Positions 26,403 through 35,165 of a stretch of 64,000 nucleotides of DNA are shown here, in pieces. Position 1 is the stretch's first letter. Every line of letters begins with the position of its first letter. The notes beneath the pieces were generated by a model. It did not search any database and was not told the DNA's origin. It saw only the letters and a program-made list of their open reading frames with translations. Made by a program: the position numbers and the translations under genes. This DNA is from Amycolatopsis balhimycina FH 1894 (lineage in GTDB: Bacteria; Actinomycetota; Actinomycetes; Mycobacteriales; Pseudonocardiaceae). The stretch lies in assembly GCF_000384295.1 (NCBI RefSeq), contig NZ_KB913037.1:10594228-10658227 (forward strand), read 5' to 3'.

Positions 26403-28506
26403 CCGACGGCTCGGTGAAGCTGCGGGCTTCCTCGTCGGCCGCGGCCTGCTCGCGGTCCGCGGCCGCGCCGTCACCCGGACCGCCGCGGCGGTGCAGCGCC
26501 TCGGCGTGGCGGCGGCGGGAGAACACCACCGCCGGCCAGTGGCCGAGGGCGAGGTTGTGCCGGACGGCGGCCCGCAGGTGCGCCACCGCCCGGTCCGGGT
26601 CGCCGGCGGTCAGCGCCGTCGTGCCCAGCTGGTAGTGGACCGAGCCGAAGCAGGCGATGCCCAGGCTCGCCATCGCGGGCAGCTGCCCGAACGGGACCAG
26701 CAGCTCGTGGATCCGCGCCGCCGTGGCCCGGTCGTCCAGCAGGTACGCGGTTTCCGCGGCGCCGCACAGGGAAATCAGCCAGGTGCTCGACCGGGGCAGC
26801 GCACCCGGGTCGTCGCCGCACAGCCGCGCCAGGGCGCCCGCGGCGGTGCGGCGGTCCCCGGCCGACGCCGCCGCCACGGCCAGCGCCGAGTAGTACGAGT
26901 TGTCGATCGGGCTCAGCGTGGGGGAGTGCATCAGCCCGTCCAGCACGGGCACGAGTTCCGCCAGCCTGCCCTGGAACCACCGGATCGCCACCAGCTGCGC
27001 GCCGTACCAGCCGAGCGCGTCGAAATCGCCCGCCGTCTGCCCGAGCAGGGCGCAGGCCTGCGCCGCGGCTTCGGCCTCGGCGAACCGGCCGGCGCGGATG
27101 GCCAGCATGACCCCGAGGGCGTCGGCCACGAACCCGGCCGCCAGGTGCTTCCGCGCGGCCAGGAGGTCCTGGAGCTCGCCGAGCCGCCGTTCGGCGTGCG
27201 GATCCCCGGCCAGGAAGAGGTCGACGGTGTCCCACAGCACGCCCATGACGAGGTCGGTCCGCCGTCCCGAGCGGCCGCTCACCCCGACCAGCTCCGTCGC
27301 GAGGGCGCGCCGCAGCTGCGTGTGGTCCGGGCCGAGCAGGCAGTGGTGCGCCAGGCTCAGCGCTTCGGCGTGCGCGACCGGGTCGCCCACCGCCCGCGTG
27401 TGCTCGGCCATCGCCAGGATCCGGCCGTGCGTACCCGCCGCGTAGTCCAGTTCGGCCGCGAGCCGGGACCGGAGCCGGTGACCGAGCGACGAGGCGGGAT
27501 CCACCGCCTCCTGCGCGTACCGCAGGCGCGTCAGCAGCGACGCCGAACCGGCGGCCGTCCGGTGCTCGTGCACCCACACCCCGCCCAGGCCGAGGACCGC
27601 GCGGGCGAGCGCGTCGGCGTCCCCGGCCCGCTCGGCACGGAGGTACGCGGTTTCGAAGTGCTCCCGGCTCGTCCGGAGGTCGCCGTCCTCCAGCAGCGCG
27701 TGCTCCCCGGCGGCCAGTGCGTCGTCCGGGATGGTCACCACGGTCCTGGCGTGGGTCGTGAGCAGCCCCGCGTCGTGGGCGAGGACCTGCCGGTGCACCT
27801 GCGCGAGCAGCGGTGACGGTTCGACCCCGGACGCGGTGATCAGGCCGTGCCGGGCGCGGCGGAACGCTTCGAGCGCGTCGCCCTGACGGCCGGCCCGGTA
27901 GAGCGCCGTCATCAGCTGCGCCCACAGCCGCTCGTGCCCGGGGAACGCCGCCGTCAGCGCCTCCAGTTCCGCGATCAGCCCGGCGTCTTCGCCGGTCGCG
28001 AGGTCGGCGTCGATCCGGTCCTGGACGGCGCTGTGGCGCAGCCGGTCGAGCCGCATTCCTTCGGCCCGCAGGATTTCGACGTCGCCGAACTCCTCGTAGG
28101 CGCTCCCGCGCCACAGGCCCAGTGCGGTGGCCAGGTGCGCACGCGCCGCCGCGGGCTCCCCGGCGGCGAGCGCCCGGCGGCCCTCGGCGGCGAGCCGCTC
28201 GAACCGCGCGGCGTCGAGGGCCTGCGGCGCCGCGTGCAGGACGTATCCCGGCGACCGGGTCAGGATCAGCCCGGGATCCACCGTGCCGCGCAGGCGCGAG
28301 AGGTACGTCCGCACGGTCCGGTCGGCGTGCGCGGGCGGCCGCTCACCCCAGAGCGCCCGCCCGAGCGCGGGAACGCTGACGACGTGACCCCCCTCCGCCG
28401 CCAGCACCGCCAGCAGGGTCCGCAGGCGCGGCCCTCCGACGTCCCGCGGCTCGCCGTCGAGCCGCACTTCGAACGGTCCCAGCACCCCGAGGTCCACCCC
28501 GCCCAT
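26389..28506 (-). CDS. BTAD-domain (SARP-like) transcriptional regulator
   Basis: 705 aa. N-terminal OmpR-type winged helix (about 1-90, opening with LGVLGPFEVRLDG), BTAD domain (about 95-240, with AGRQGDALEAFRRARHGL), then a long helical TPR-like region with no P-loop. SARP-type proteins with such tails respond to unknown cues and activate nearby genes. ATG 28506 with a GGAGGGGCGGGC upstream site is chosen; longer versions run through the divergent gene. The divergent target candidate is the small secreted protein at 28696; a 12-bp inverted repeat lies between them. Confidence 0.85.
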   Translation of the reverse strand: MGGVDLGVLGPFEVRLDGEPRDVGGPRLRTLLAVLAAEGGHVVSVPALGRALWGERPPAHADRTVRTYLSRLRGTVDPGLILTRSPGYVLHAAPQALDAARFERLAAEGRRALAAGEPAAARAHLATALGLWRGSAYEEFGDVEILRAEGMRLDRLRHSAVQDRIDADLATGEDAGLIAELEALTAAFPGHERLWAQLMTALYRAGRQGDALEAFRRARHGLITASGVEPSPLLAQVHRQVLAHDAGLLTTHARTVVTIPDDALAAGEHALLEDGDLRTSREHFETAYLRAERAGDADALARAVLGLGGVWVHEHRTAAGSASLLTRLRYAQEAVDPASSLGHRLRSRLAAELDYAAGTHGRILAMAEHTRAVGDPVAHAEALSLAHHCLLGPDHTQLRRALATELVGVSGRSGRRTDLVMGVLWDTVDLFLAGDPHAERRLGELQDLLAARKHLAAGFVADALGVMLAIRAGRFAEAEAAAQACALLGQTAGDFDALGWYGAQLVAIRWFQGRLAELVPVLDGLMHSPTLSPIDNSYYSALAVAAASAGDRRTAAGALARLCGDDPGALPRSSTWLISLCGAAETAYLLDDRATAARIHELLVPFGQLPAMASLGIACFGSVHYQLGTTALTAGDPDRAVAHLRAAVRHNLALGHWPAVVFSRRRHAEALHRRGGPGDGAAADREQAAADEEARSFTEPSVSGR

Positions 28507-28526
28507 GCCCGCCCCTCCGCGCGCGG

Positions 28527-28576
28527 GTATCCCGTGCGCTTCGGCGTACAAGAGCGGCCCAGGCCGCACGGGATAC
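28527..28576. promoter_or_regulatory. long inverted repeat between BTAD regulator and secreted protein
   Basis: GTATCCCGTGCG (28527-28538) and its exact complement (28565-28576) with a 26-nt spacer; a 10-bp palindrome CTGTCGACAG follows at 28609-28618. This is a likely regulator-binding region. Confidence 0.5.
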
Positions 28577-28695
28577 GTCCCACAGCCGGGTGGATCTCCG
28601 TCGACGAACTGTCGACAGATTATCGACGGCCGCTGCGAAGGTCGGCAAGCGCGGACCGGAGGGTCCGCGGCCATCGGTTCTTCGGGAGGACGTCC

Positions 28696-29121
28696 ATGAA
28701 ACGCATGATTCGGGGTCTCGCACCGGTTCTCGCCGCCGCGGCGGCGGGGACGGCGCTGCTGGCGGGTGCCCCGGCGGCCCAGGCCACCGCGCTCGACGTG
28801 AAGAGCGCGACCTGGGGCCAGTTGCACGTCGGCGACTGCCAGCAGGACAACGGGACCATCGTCATCCGGTCGGACGGCACGGGTGACTGGAGCGCGACGA
28901 CGCTGACCTACCAGACGCACTCCGGCGACGTCTGGCACTCCGGCTTCGACTTCAAGACCACCGCCGGGACGAAGCTGTTCTCGGCGGGCACGTTCGACAG
29001 CCCGCGGATGGACGACGGCAACCCGCCGCCGCACTACTTCTGGAGCAAGCACTTCACCTACGACGCGGCGCTCTTCAGCGCTGTCAACATTTTCAAGACC
29101 ATCCAGCACTCGAGCTGCTGA
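28696..29121 (+). CDS. small secreted protein (DUF6294-like)
   Basis: 141 aa with a clear Sec signal (MKRMIRGLAPVLAAAAAGTA..., cleavage near AQATA at about 31). The mature 110 residues have two Cys (GDCQQD and the C-terminal residue), which could form a disulfide, and aromatic-rich strands typical of a small beta domain. It resembles uncharacterised Streptomyces secreted proteins; no function known. GGGAGGA precedes the ATG. Divergent from the BTAD regulator. Confidence 0.8.
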   Translation: MKRMIRGLAPVLAAAAAGTALLAGAPAAQATALDVKSATWGQLHVGDCQQDNGTIVIRSDGTGDWSATTLTYQTHSGDVWHSGFDFKTTAGTKLFSAGTFDSPRMDDGNPPPHYFWSKHFTYDAALFSAVNIFKTIQHSSC

Positions 29122-29132
29122 CCGGGGTGAGA

Positions 29133-29170
29133 ACCGCCCTGGGTCACGGTGCGCCGGGACCCAGGGCGGT
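29133..29170. terminator. bidirectional hairpin overlapping a stop codon
   Basis: Perfect 13-bp arms ACCGCCCTGGGTC with a 12-nt loop between convergent genes; it includes the cupin stop codon (29144-29146). Confidence 0.7.
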
Positions 29171-29491
29171 GCCCGCGACGGCCCCGCCGGGCCGGGGCTC
29201 CTTCAGCTCGACGAACATCGCGTGCGACGGCGTGCCGCCGACGTTCTCGCCCGAATGCTCCTGGGCCGCGACCCAGCGCACCGCGCCGGCGGGCAGCTCC
29301 ACGCCGACCTCGCGGCCTCCGGCGGAAATGCGGCGGCTGAACGCGCTCAGCGTGACCATCACCGTGTCGGGGTGCCGGTGCGGCGCGGTGTGGTCGCCGG
29401 GGGTGTCCCTGTACTCCAGGACCCGCACCCGTTCGTTTTCGAAGACCACCCGGTACAGCTCGGGGTTCGTGTCGGCCGGGTCACCGGTCAT
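29144..29491 (-). CDS. small cupin-domain protein
   Basis: 115 aa single-domain cupin. The metal-site pattern shows as HTAPHRHPDTVMV and a later SGENVGGTPSHAMFVEL strand. Such proteins are metal-dependent enzymes or sensors; the substrate is unknown. ATG at 29491 follows AAAGGAGGCGGCC. It is divergent from a TetR regulator 37 bp away, so the TetR probably controls it. Confidence 0.78.
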   Translation of the reverse strand: MTGDPADTNPELYRVVFENERVRVLEYRDTPGDHTAPHRHPDTVMVTLSAFSRRISAGGREVGVELPAGAVRWVAAQEHSGENVGGTPSHAMFVELKEPRPGGAVAGTALGPGAP

Positions 29492-29506
29492 GGCCGCCTC
29501 CTTTAT

Positions 29507-29545
29507 GGGACTCCGGTACCATGATGGCATGGAAGTCCCGTATGA
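29507..29545. promoter_or_regulatory. imperfect inverted repeat between cupin and TetR genes
   Basis: ATGGGACTCC ... GGAAGTCCCGTAT around a GGTACCATGATGGCAT centre. The arms match except for one extra base; it overlaps the TetR start and is a candidate TetR operator. Confidence 0.4.
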
Positions 29546-30128
29546 GTCCACGGGCCGGCGCAGCCAGAAGGGGCGGACGCGGGCCGCGCTGGTGGCGGCC
29601 GCCCACGAACTGCTCGCGCGCGGCGGGTCGCCGACGGTCGAGGACGCCGCCGAGGCGGCCGGGATTTCCCGCACCACCGCCTACCGGTACTTCCCCAACC
29701 AGCGCGCGCTGCTGCTCGCCGCGTACCCGGAGATCCAGGACGACGCGGGCCTGCTGCCCGCGGACGCGCCCGCCGATCCCGCCGCCCGCCTGGACCTGGT
29801 GATGGGGGCGTTCATCGCGTTCACGCTGCGCTGGGAACCGCAGCTGCGCGCCCAGCTGCGGCTGTCCCTGGAGCCCGGCGCGCCGCGGCCGGTGCTGCGG
29901 CGCGGCCGGGCGATCCGCTGGATCGAGGAGGCACTGGCCCCGCTCGCGGACACGCGTCCGGAGCTCGACGTCCACGGTCTCGCGGTCGCGATCCGGTCGG
30001 CGACCGGCATCGAGTCCCTGGTGTGGCTCACCGATATCGGCGGCCTGCACCGCGACCAGGCGGCCGCGGTGCTGGCCGGTTCGGCGCGGGCCATCCTGCG
30101 CGCGGCCCTCGACCCGGCGGCTAGCTGA
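29529..30128 (+). CDS. TetR-family transcriptional regulator
   Basis: 199 aa. HTH around residues 15-60 (TVEDAAEAAGISRTTAYRYF), followed by an all-helical ligand domain. The start is uncertain: ATG 29529 lies in the putative operator without a clear ribosome site, so the mRNA may be leaderless. Divergent from the cupin gene. Its 3' end overlaps the convergent secreted-protein gene by 8 bp. Confidence 0.85.
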   Translation: MEVPYESTGRRSQKGRTRAALVAAAHELLARGGSPTVEDAAEAAGISRTTAYRYFPNQRALLLAAYPEIQDDAGLLPADAPADPAARLDLVMGAFIAFTLRWEPQLRAQLRLSLEPGAPRPVLRRGRAIRWIEEALAPLADTRPELDVHGLAVAIRSATGIESLVWLTDIGGLHRDQAAAVLAGSARAILRAALDPAAS

Positions 30129-30528
30129 TCGGCACCGTCGCGGTGCAGGACGCCGTGCCGTTGTCGAACTTCGCCGACGCGGTGCCGAACGAGCCGAACG
30201 GTACGTCGAGGCCCGACATCGCGAAGCTGGTGCTGCCGCCGGTCGGGACCGACCGGGTGTAGATGGTGTGGATCGTCGCCCCCTGACGGTAGGCGATCTG
30301 CAGCACCAGCGTGCCCGAGTCGCCGATGTACGGCCCCGACGCCGTGTACGCGCCGACCGGGTGGTAATTCCCGCCCGAGGCCTCGTACTCCAGGGTGAGC
30401 CGGCCGCTCAAGCCGCCGGAGCTGCAGAAGGCCGTCCGCTGGATGCCCGTGGACGCCTCCGCCGGTGACGGCAGGACCGTCGCTGCCGCCAGTACTGCGG
30501 CCAGCCCGGCCCGCACCAAGGTCTTCAT
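30121..30528 (-). CDS. small secreted protein, unknown function
   Basis: 135 aa. Signal peptide of about 25 residues (MKTLVRAGLAAVLAAATVLP...), then a 110-residue domain with many Gly, Ser and Thr and two Cys (FCSSGG and SCTATV), suggesting a disulfide-bonded beta-sandwich. GGAGGAACCC precedes ATG. I do not recognise the family. The gene stands alone upstream of the universal stress protein on the same strand. Confidence 0.72.
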   Translation of the reverse strand: MKTLVRAGLAAVLAAATVLPSPAEASTGIQRTAFCSSGGLSGRLTLEYEASGGNYHPVGAYTASGPYIGDSGTLVLQIAYRQGATIHTIYTRSVPTGGSTSFAMSGLDVPFGSFGTASAKFDNGTASCTATVPIS

Positions 30529-30586
30529 GGGTTCCTCCCTCGTTTCGCCCGCCATCCTGCCCGGCCCCGCTTCCGTTCCGCTTCCG

Positions 30587-31453
30587 TCAGGAGGAGGTGG
30601 TGCGTACCAGGAGGACCGGGCAGGCGGCGTGGTGCAGGAGAGCCTGGCCGGTCGAGCCGAGCAGCAGGCCGGGGAAACCGCCGCGGCCGCGGTCGCCGAG
30701 GACGACGAGCTGGGCGGTGCCGCTGCGTTCGACGAGCTCGCGGCGCGGGTGGGCGTGCACCACGACCCGCTCGACCTCGACGTCGCCGGTGTCGTGGGCC
30801 AGGACCCGCTCGCCGAGCAGCCGCTGCCCGGCCTCGGCGACGCACCGCGGGTCCGGGTGCGGCGGCGGGGTGTCCGCCCAGGCGTGCAGGACGACCAGCG
30901 GCGCCCGGCGCAGGCGGGCTTCGGCGAGGGCTGCCGCCAGGACCCGGGCACCGGCCTCGCTGCCGTCGATGCCGGTGACGACCGGGCGGCCGGCCGCGGC
31001 CGGTTCGTCCCAGCTGTCCCCGCGGACGACGACGGTGTCGCAGTGCGCGTGGGTGCCGACGGCGGCCGCGACCGAGCCCGCGAGCAGGCTGGTCAGCCTG
31101 CCGTGCCCGGCCGACCCGACGACGAGCAACGCGGCGGTTCTCGACGCTTCGACCAGCGCCTGGGCCGCGCGGTCGGGATCGAGCCGGGTGACTGCGCCGG
31201 GAACGCCTTGCGCGGCGGCGAGCTCCTGCGCGGTCCTCAGCGCCCGGCGCCCCCGGGCGCGCAGGGCGTCCACCATCTCGTCCGGCGGCGGCACGACCCC
31301 GCCCGCGAGCAGCGCGGAGACGTCGAGGGCGTGGACGATCTCCAGCGGCGCGTCCCGCAGGCGGGCGGTCCGCGCGGCCCACCGGACGGCGTCGAGCGAC
31401 TCGGCCGACCCGTCCACCCCGGTGACGATCGGCGGCGGCGTTCCAGCGGTCAT
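30587..31453 (-). CDS. tandem universal stress protein
   Basis: 288 aa with two UspA domains. Both carry the ATP-binding pattern G-2x-G-9x-G(S/T): GSAGHGRLTSLLAGS in the first half and GDRGRGGFPGLLLGS in the second, so both sites should bind ATP. Usually induced by hypoxia or stationary phase. ATG 31453 has only a weak CTGGGG site; a TAGAGT -10-like element lies just upstream. Divergent from the prepilin peptidase. Confidence 0.9.
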   Translation of the reverse strand: MTAGTPPPIVTGVDGSAESLDAVRWAARTARLRDAPLEIVHALDVSALLAGGVVPPPDEMVDALRARGRRALRTAQELAAAQGVPGAVTRLDPDRAAQALVEASRTAALLVVGSAGHGRLTSLLAGSVAAAVGTHAHCDTVVVRGDSWDEPAAAGRPVVTGIDGSEAGARVLAAALAEARLRRAPLVVLHAWADTPPPHPDPRCVAEAGQRLLGERVLAHDTGDVEVERVVVHAHPRRELVERSGTAQLVVLGDRGRGGFPGLLLGSTGQALLHHAACPVLLVRTTSS

Positions 31454-31607
31454 CCCCAGCACTCTAGGCCCGTACAGCCGCGGCCGGGCGGTGATTCCGC
31501 GGGCACCGACGGGCAGCACGTGAGTCGTGTGAGTGACCCGGTCGCGGGCGGGACCGTCGTCGGGCAAGATCTGCGGGGTTCGTGTCCGCGGTCGGAGGAG
31601 GGGCCCG

Positions 31608-32387
31608 ATGGCGGTGCCGGTCGTGGTGGCGGCGGTGCTCGGCCTGCTCGTCGGGTCGTTCCTCAACGTCGTGATCCACCGGGTGCCGCGGGGTGAGTCG
31701 GTCGTCAGTCCGCCGTCGCGGTGCCCGGACTGCGGGCAGGGGATCCGCGCCCGGCACAACGTCCCCGTCTTCGGCTGGCTGGTCCTGCGCGGCCGGTGCG
31801 CGGGCTGCGGCACCCGGATCAGCGTCCGCTACCCCCTGGTCGAGCTGGGCGCCGGCGTGCTGTTCGCGCTGCTGGCGCTGCGGTTCGGCCCGCCGGACCT
31901 GCCCGCGTTCCTGTACTTCGGCGCGATCGGGATCGCCCTCGCCCTGATCGACCTCGACTGCCGCCGCCTGCCGAACGCGATCGTGCTGCCGTCCTACCCG
32001 GTGCTCGCGGTCCTGCTGACGGCGTCGGCCTGGTGGCGCGACGACTGGTGGTCGCTGGCCCGCGCGGGCATCGGCGGTGCCGCGTTGTTCGGGTTCTACC
32101 TCGTCCTCGCGCTGGCGTACCCGGCGGGCATGGGCTTCGGCGACGTCCGGCTCGCGGGCGTCCTGGGCGGGATCCTCGGCTACCTGTCCTGGGCGGCGTT
32201 GCTGATCGGCGCGTTCGGCGGGTTCCTGCTCGGCGCGGTGGCCGGCGTCGCGGTGCTGGCGACGGGCAAGGGCGGCCGCAAGACGGCGTTGCCGTTCGGG
32301 CCTTTCATGATCGCCGGGGCCCTCGTGGCGATCTTCGTGGCCGGCCCGCTGAGCCAGGCCTACCAGCGGCTGGCGGGCCTGGCCTGA
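31608..32387 (+). CDS. type IV prepilin peptidase / leader peptidase
   Basis: 259 aa integral membrane aspartyl protease that cuts prepilin-like leaders. An N-terminal zinc-binding region has two CxxC pairs (CPDCG and CAGCG); the catalytic Asp are in ALIDLDCRRLPN and GFGDVRLAG. About seven membrane helices. GGAGGAGG (31594-31601) fixes the start at 31608. No tad/flp pilus genes are adjacent, so its substrate is encoded elsewhere. Confidence 0.88.
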   Translation: MAVPVVVAAVLGLLVGSFLNVVIHRVPRGESVVSPPSRCPDCGQGIRARHNVPVFGWLVLRGRCAGCGTRISVRYPLVELGAGVLFALLALRFGPPDLPAFLYFGAIGIALALIDLDCRRLPNAIVLPSYPVLAVLLTASAWWRDDWWSLARAGIGGAALFGFYLVLALAYPAGMGFGDVRLAGVLGGILGYLSWAALLIGAFGGFLLGAVAGVAVLATGKGGRKTALPFGPFMIAGALVAIFVAGPLSQAYQRLAGLA

Positions 32388-32391
32388 GCGT

Positions 32392-32739
32392 CAGCGGTTC
32401 CCCGACCAGCTGAGCACGGACACCTGTCTCGCCCCGGCGACCGGGTTCGACGGGTCACCGTCCACATAGGCCACCCGCGCCCGGGCCGCCGGGGGTGCCG
32501 CCCGGCGCGCACGTTCCGGCGCCGGGGCAGACGTAGGCGGACAGGTAGACCCCGAAGACGAAGCCGGGGGAGTCGTCCGTGTGGACCGTCACGAAGAGTG
32601 TGCGAATTCCAGAGCGATCTTCACCTCGGGCGACCGGCCCGACTGCGAAGGTCCGAGGTCCCTTGTCCTCGGCGGCCGGACGTGCCACGCGCGGGATCGG
32701 GCCGAACCGCTGCCGTTTCACCGAGAAAAGTTTCCTCAT
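32392..32739 (-). pseudogene. possible frameshifted remnant of a secreted/surface protein
   Basis: In the 598-bp gap 32388-32985 a minus-strand frame from ATG 32739 reads through FVTVHTDDSPGFVFGVYLSA and stops at 32455. Shifting one base in the GC-rich stretch near 32475 continues as RVAYVDGDPSNPVAGARQVS and ends at 32392. Both parts look coding, but no ribosome site is seen and GC at third positions is only moderate upstream. A decayed gene is the simplest reading; chance is not excluded. I see nothing else firm between 32740 and 32925. Confidence 0.3.
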
Positions 32740-32928
32740 GCTCGAACGTGACCTGCGGTTTTCGTCACCAGATCGGCCGAATGGCGGAGACCGTCCCGTG
32801 ATCTTGTCCGGGCCCTGATGCTGATCTTCGGCGGCTCTGGGAGGTGGCGGCCGGGGACTCCTCGGCGCACTCTCCGGGGTGTAACTTTTCGTGACAATTC
32901 TTCGAGTGATGAGCAATAGCACGCCTGT

Positions 32929-32957
32929 TTGAACGTGTTCAACTCTTCGGGTACCGT
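32929..32957 (+). promoter_or_regulatory. promoter with palindromic operator for the epimerase gene
   Basis: TTGAAC (32929-32934), 17 bp, TACCGT (32952-32957). The -35 is half of TTGAAC-GT-GTTCAA (32929-32942), a perfect 6+6 inverted repeat that would let a repressor block RNA polymerase. Confidence 0.5.
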
Positions 32958-32985
32958 GAGGCGGGCGGATCGTGAAGGGGGTTCC

Positions 32986-33981
32986 ATGAAGGTCGTGATA
33001 CCGGGTGGCACCGGCCACCTCGGGCGCGTGCTGAGCTGCGCGCTGACCGGGCAAGGCCACGAAGTCGTCGTGCTGACCCGGCGGGAGGCCCGGCCGGAGC
33101 CGGGGGTGCGCCACGTCCGCTGGGACGGACGCGCCGCGGGGCCGTGGACGGCGGAGATCGACGGCAGCGACGTCGTGCTCAACCTGGCCGGCCGGTCGGT
33201 GAACTGCCGGTACACGCGAGCGAACCTGCGGGAGATGACGGCCTCGCGCGTCGACTCGGCGCGGGTCGTCGGTGGTGCGATCGTCCGCGCCGGGCGGCCG
33301 CCACGGGTGTGGCTGCAGATGAGCACGGCGACGATCTACGCGCACCGCCACGACGCGCCGAACGACGAGACCACCGGCGTTCTCGGCGGCGATGAGCCGG
33401 ACGTGCCCGGCTACTGGGCCTACAGCGTCGAAATCGCCAAAGCGTGGGAGCGCGAGCAGCGGCTGGCGGACACGCCGCACAGGCGGAAGGTCGCGTTGCG
33501 GACGGCGATGGTGATGAGCCCGGAACCCGGCGGTGCCTTCGAGGCGCTGCTGCGGCTGGCGCGGCTGGGCCTGGGCGGCCCGGTGGCGGGCGGAGCGCAG
33601 TACGTGTCGTGGATCCACGAGGACGACCTGGTCCGCGCGATCGGCTTCCTCGTCGCGCAGGACGAACTGAGCGGCCCGGTGAACCTGGCGGCCCCGGAAC
33701 CGTTGCCGTACCGCGACTTCCAGCGTGCCTTGCGCGCAGCCGCGGGCGTCCCGTTCGGGTTGCCGGCGGCGAAGTGGATGGCGGAAATCGGGGCGTTCGT
33801 GCTCCGCAGCGACACGGAACTGCTGTTGAAGAGCCGTCGCGTGGTGCCGGGACGGCTGCGGGAAGCGGGGTTCGCCTTCGACCACCCCGAGTGGCCCGCG
33901 GCGGCGGCGGACCTGGTGCGGCGGACCGGAGTCCACTCAGGACGGTCAGCTGACCTGCGCGTGGCCGGTAAAGGTCCGTGA
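32986..33981 (+). CDS. TIGR01777-type NAD(P)-dependent epimerase
   Basis: 331 aa, extended SDR superfamily. Rossmann motif GGTGHLGRVL at 7-16; AGRSVNCRYT and the YWAYSVEIAKAWE block are typical of TIGR01777 proteins; a DUF1731 region closes the C-terminus (GRLREAGFAFDHPE). The biological substrate is unknown. ATG 32986 with AAGGGGG upstream. Its stop (TGA, 33979-33981) lies in the family A palindrome, whose other end holds the stop of the convergent regulator. Confidence 0.83.
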   Translation: MKVVIPGGTGHLGRVLSCALTGQGHEVVVLTRREARPEPGVRHVRWDGRAAGPWTAEIDGSDVVLNLAGRSVNCRYTRANLREMTASRVDSARVVGGAIVRAGRPPRVWLQMSTATIYAHRHDAPNDETTGVLGGDEPDVPGYWAYSVEIAKAWEREQRLADTPHRRKVALRTAMVMSPEPGGAFEALLRLARLGLGGPVAGGAQYVSWIHEDDLVRAIGFLVAQDELSGPVNLAAPEPLPYRDFQRALRAAAGVPFGLPAAKWMAEIGAFVLRSDTELLLKSRRVVPGRLREAGFAFDHPEWPAAAADLVRRTGVHSGRSADLRVAGKGP

Positions 33982-34029
33982 ATGGCACATTGAGGGACTT
34001 CAAGTCCCTCAATGTGCCATTCACGGACC
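33973..34029. repeat. intergenic palindrome, family A copy 2 (longest)
   Basis: Two perfect 28-bp arms around one C (33973-34000 and 34002-34029). Both convergent genes end in it: CCGTGA on each strand gives the two TGA stops. Confidence 0.92.
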
Positions 34030-35061
34030 TGCGAGAGGGGCTGGGTCGGTGTTGTCCCGCAGCCGCCGCAGCATGAGGGCGAGGTGCAGCCGGAACCGGC
34101 CGGCGGGGGAGTCGACGTCGAAACCGAGGACGGCTTCGGCCCGGGCCAGCCGGGCCGGCATCGTGCTGTGGTGGCGGTGCAGCACCGCCGCGGCCTTGCG
34201 GGCCGAGCCGGTCGCGCAGAGCGCGCCGAGCGCCGCGAGGGTGTCCTCGCCGTGGGACTCGGCCGCGAGGCGGTCGAGGGCCCGGACGTCGGCGAGTTCG
34301 GCGAGGTCCGCGGGGCCGAGCTTCCCGTCGAGCGCGGCGAGGCCGCCGAGCCGGTCCCACCACACCACCGGCTCGGTGGCCGAGGTGAACCGCAACGCGG
34401 TCCGGGCCGCCGCCCACGACCGGGCCACCTCGATGGCGGGCAGCTCCGGGCCGATCCCGGCGCGGGCGCCGTCCGGGAGCGGGCCGGGCACCTCGCCCGT
34501 CGTCAGCACCGCCCGCACCCGGCCCAGCGGTGCCGACCACCCGGCGAGCGCGTCGACGCCGGTACCGGCCAGCACGCGCAGCCGGGTCGCCGGGGCGATG
34601 CCGAGCAGGTGCAGGGCCCGGGCCCGTTCGGCCGTGCCGACGTCTTCCGACAGCACCAGCTCGACCAGCGCGGGGTCCCCGAGTTCGGGCCGTGGCACGC
34701 CGGAGTGCTCCAGCAGGATCGCGGTGGCGATGGCGAACCGCTCCAGCAGCATGTCGTCGAGCGGGACGGGCGCGCCCGCCCGGGCCACCCACACGAGCAC
34801 GCCGCCCTCGAGCACGCGCGTGGCCGCTCCCGCGGGCGCCGGGCCGGGGGTCACGACGTCCGCGCCCGGCTCCGCGCGCAGCGACAGCCCCTGCCCGGGC
34901 GCGTGCACGCCGACCGGGCAGCCGGCGAGCTCGGCCGTGCTGCGGACCAGGACGTCCAGGCCGGCGCGACCGGTGATCAGGCGGTCGAAGAACCCGATCA
35001 CCCGCACGGCGTTCTCGGCGTCGGCGTCGAGTCCGGAGAGCCTCAGCAGCAGGCCTTTCAT
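34021..35061 (-). CDS. PucR-family (CdaR-like) transcriptional regulator
   Basis: 346 aa. N-terminal GAF-like/sensor region and a C-terminal PucR helix-turn-helix (TLAALGALCATGSARKAAAV and FRLHLALMLRRL near the end). These regulators often control purine, amino-acid or aromatic use. ATG 35061; it ends inside the palindrome at 33973-34029. The divergent gene at 35166 is the likely target. Confidence 0.82.
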   Translation of the reverse strand: MKGLLLRLSGLDADAENAVRVIGFFDRLITGRAGLDVLVRSTAELAGCPVGVHAPGQGLSLRAEPGADVVTPGPAPAGAATRVLEGGVLVWVARAGAPVPLDDMLLERFAIATAILLEHSGVPRPELGDPALVELVLSEDVGTAERARALHLLGIAPATRLRVLAGTGVDALAGWSAPLGRVRAVLTTGEVPGPLPDGARAGIGPELPAIEVARSWAAARTALRFTSATEPVVWWDRLGGLAALDGKLGPADLAELADVRALDRLAAESHGEDTLAALGALCATGSARKAAAVLHRHHSTMPARLARAEAVLGFDVDSPAGRFRLHLALMLRRLRDNTDPAPLAGP

Positions 35062-35165
35062 GCCGCCACGATAGGCGCGGCCGCCGCCGGATGGCGAGGT
35101 CCGGCCCGGCAACGCCCGCCGCGTGGCGGTGGCCGGGGTCACACCGGCAGGCCGATGATCGGACC

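Noticed and set aside
32579..32818. Plus-strand 79-codon frame in the gap after the prepilin peptidase
   Set aside because: No ribosome site, no domain, poor codon bias; opposite to the more gene-like remnant on the minus strand.
32929..32942. LexA/SOS box
   Set aside because: The actinobacterial LexA site needs four bases between GAAC and GTTC; here there are two.
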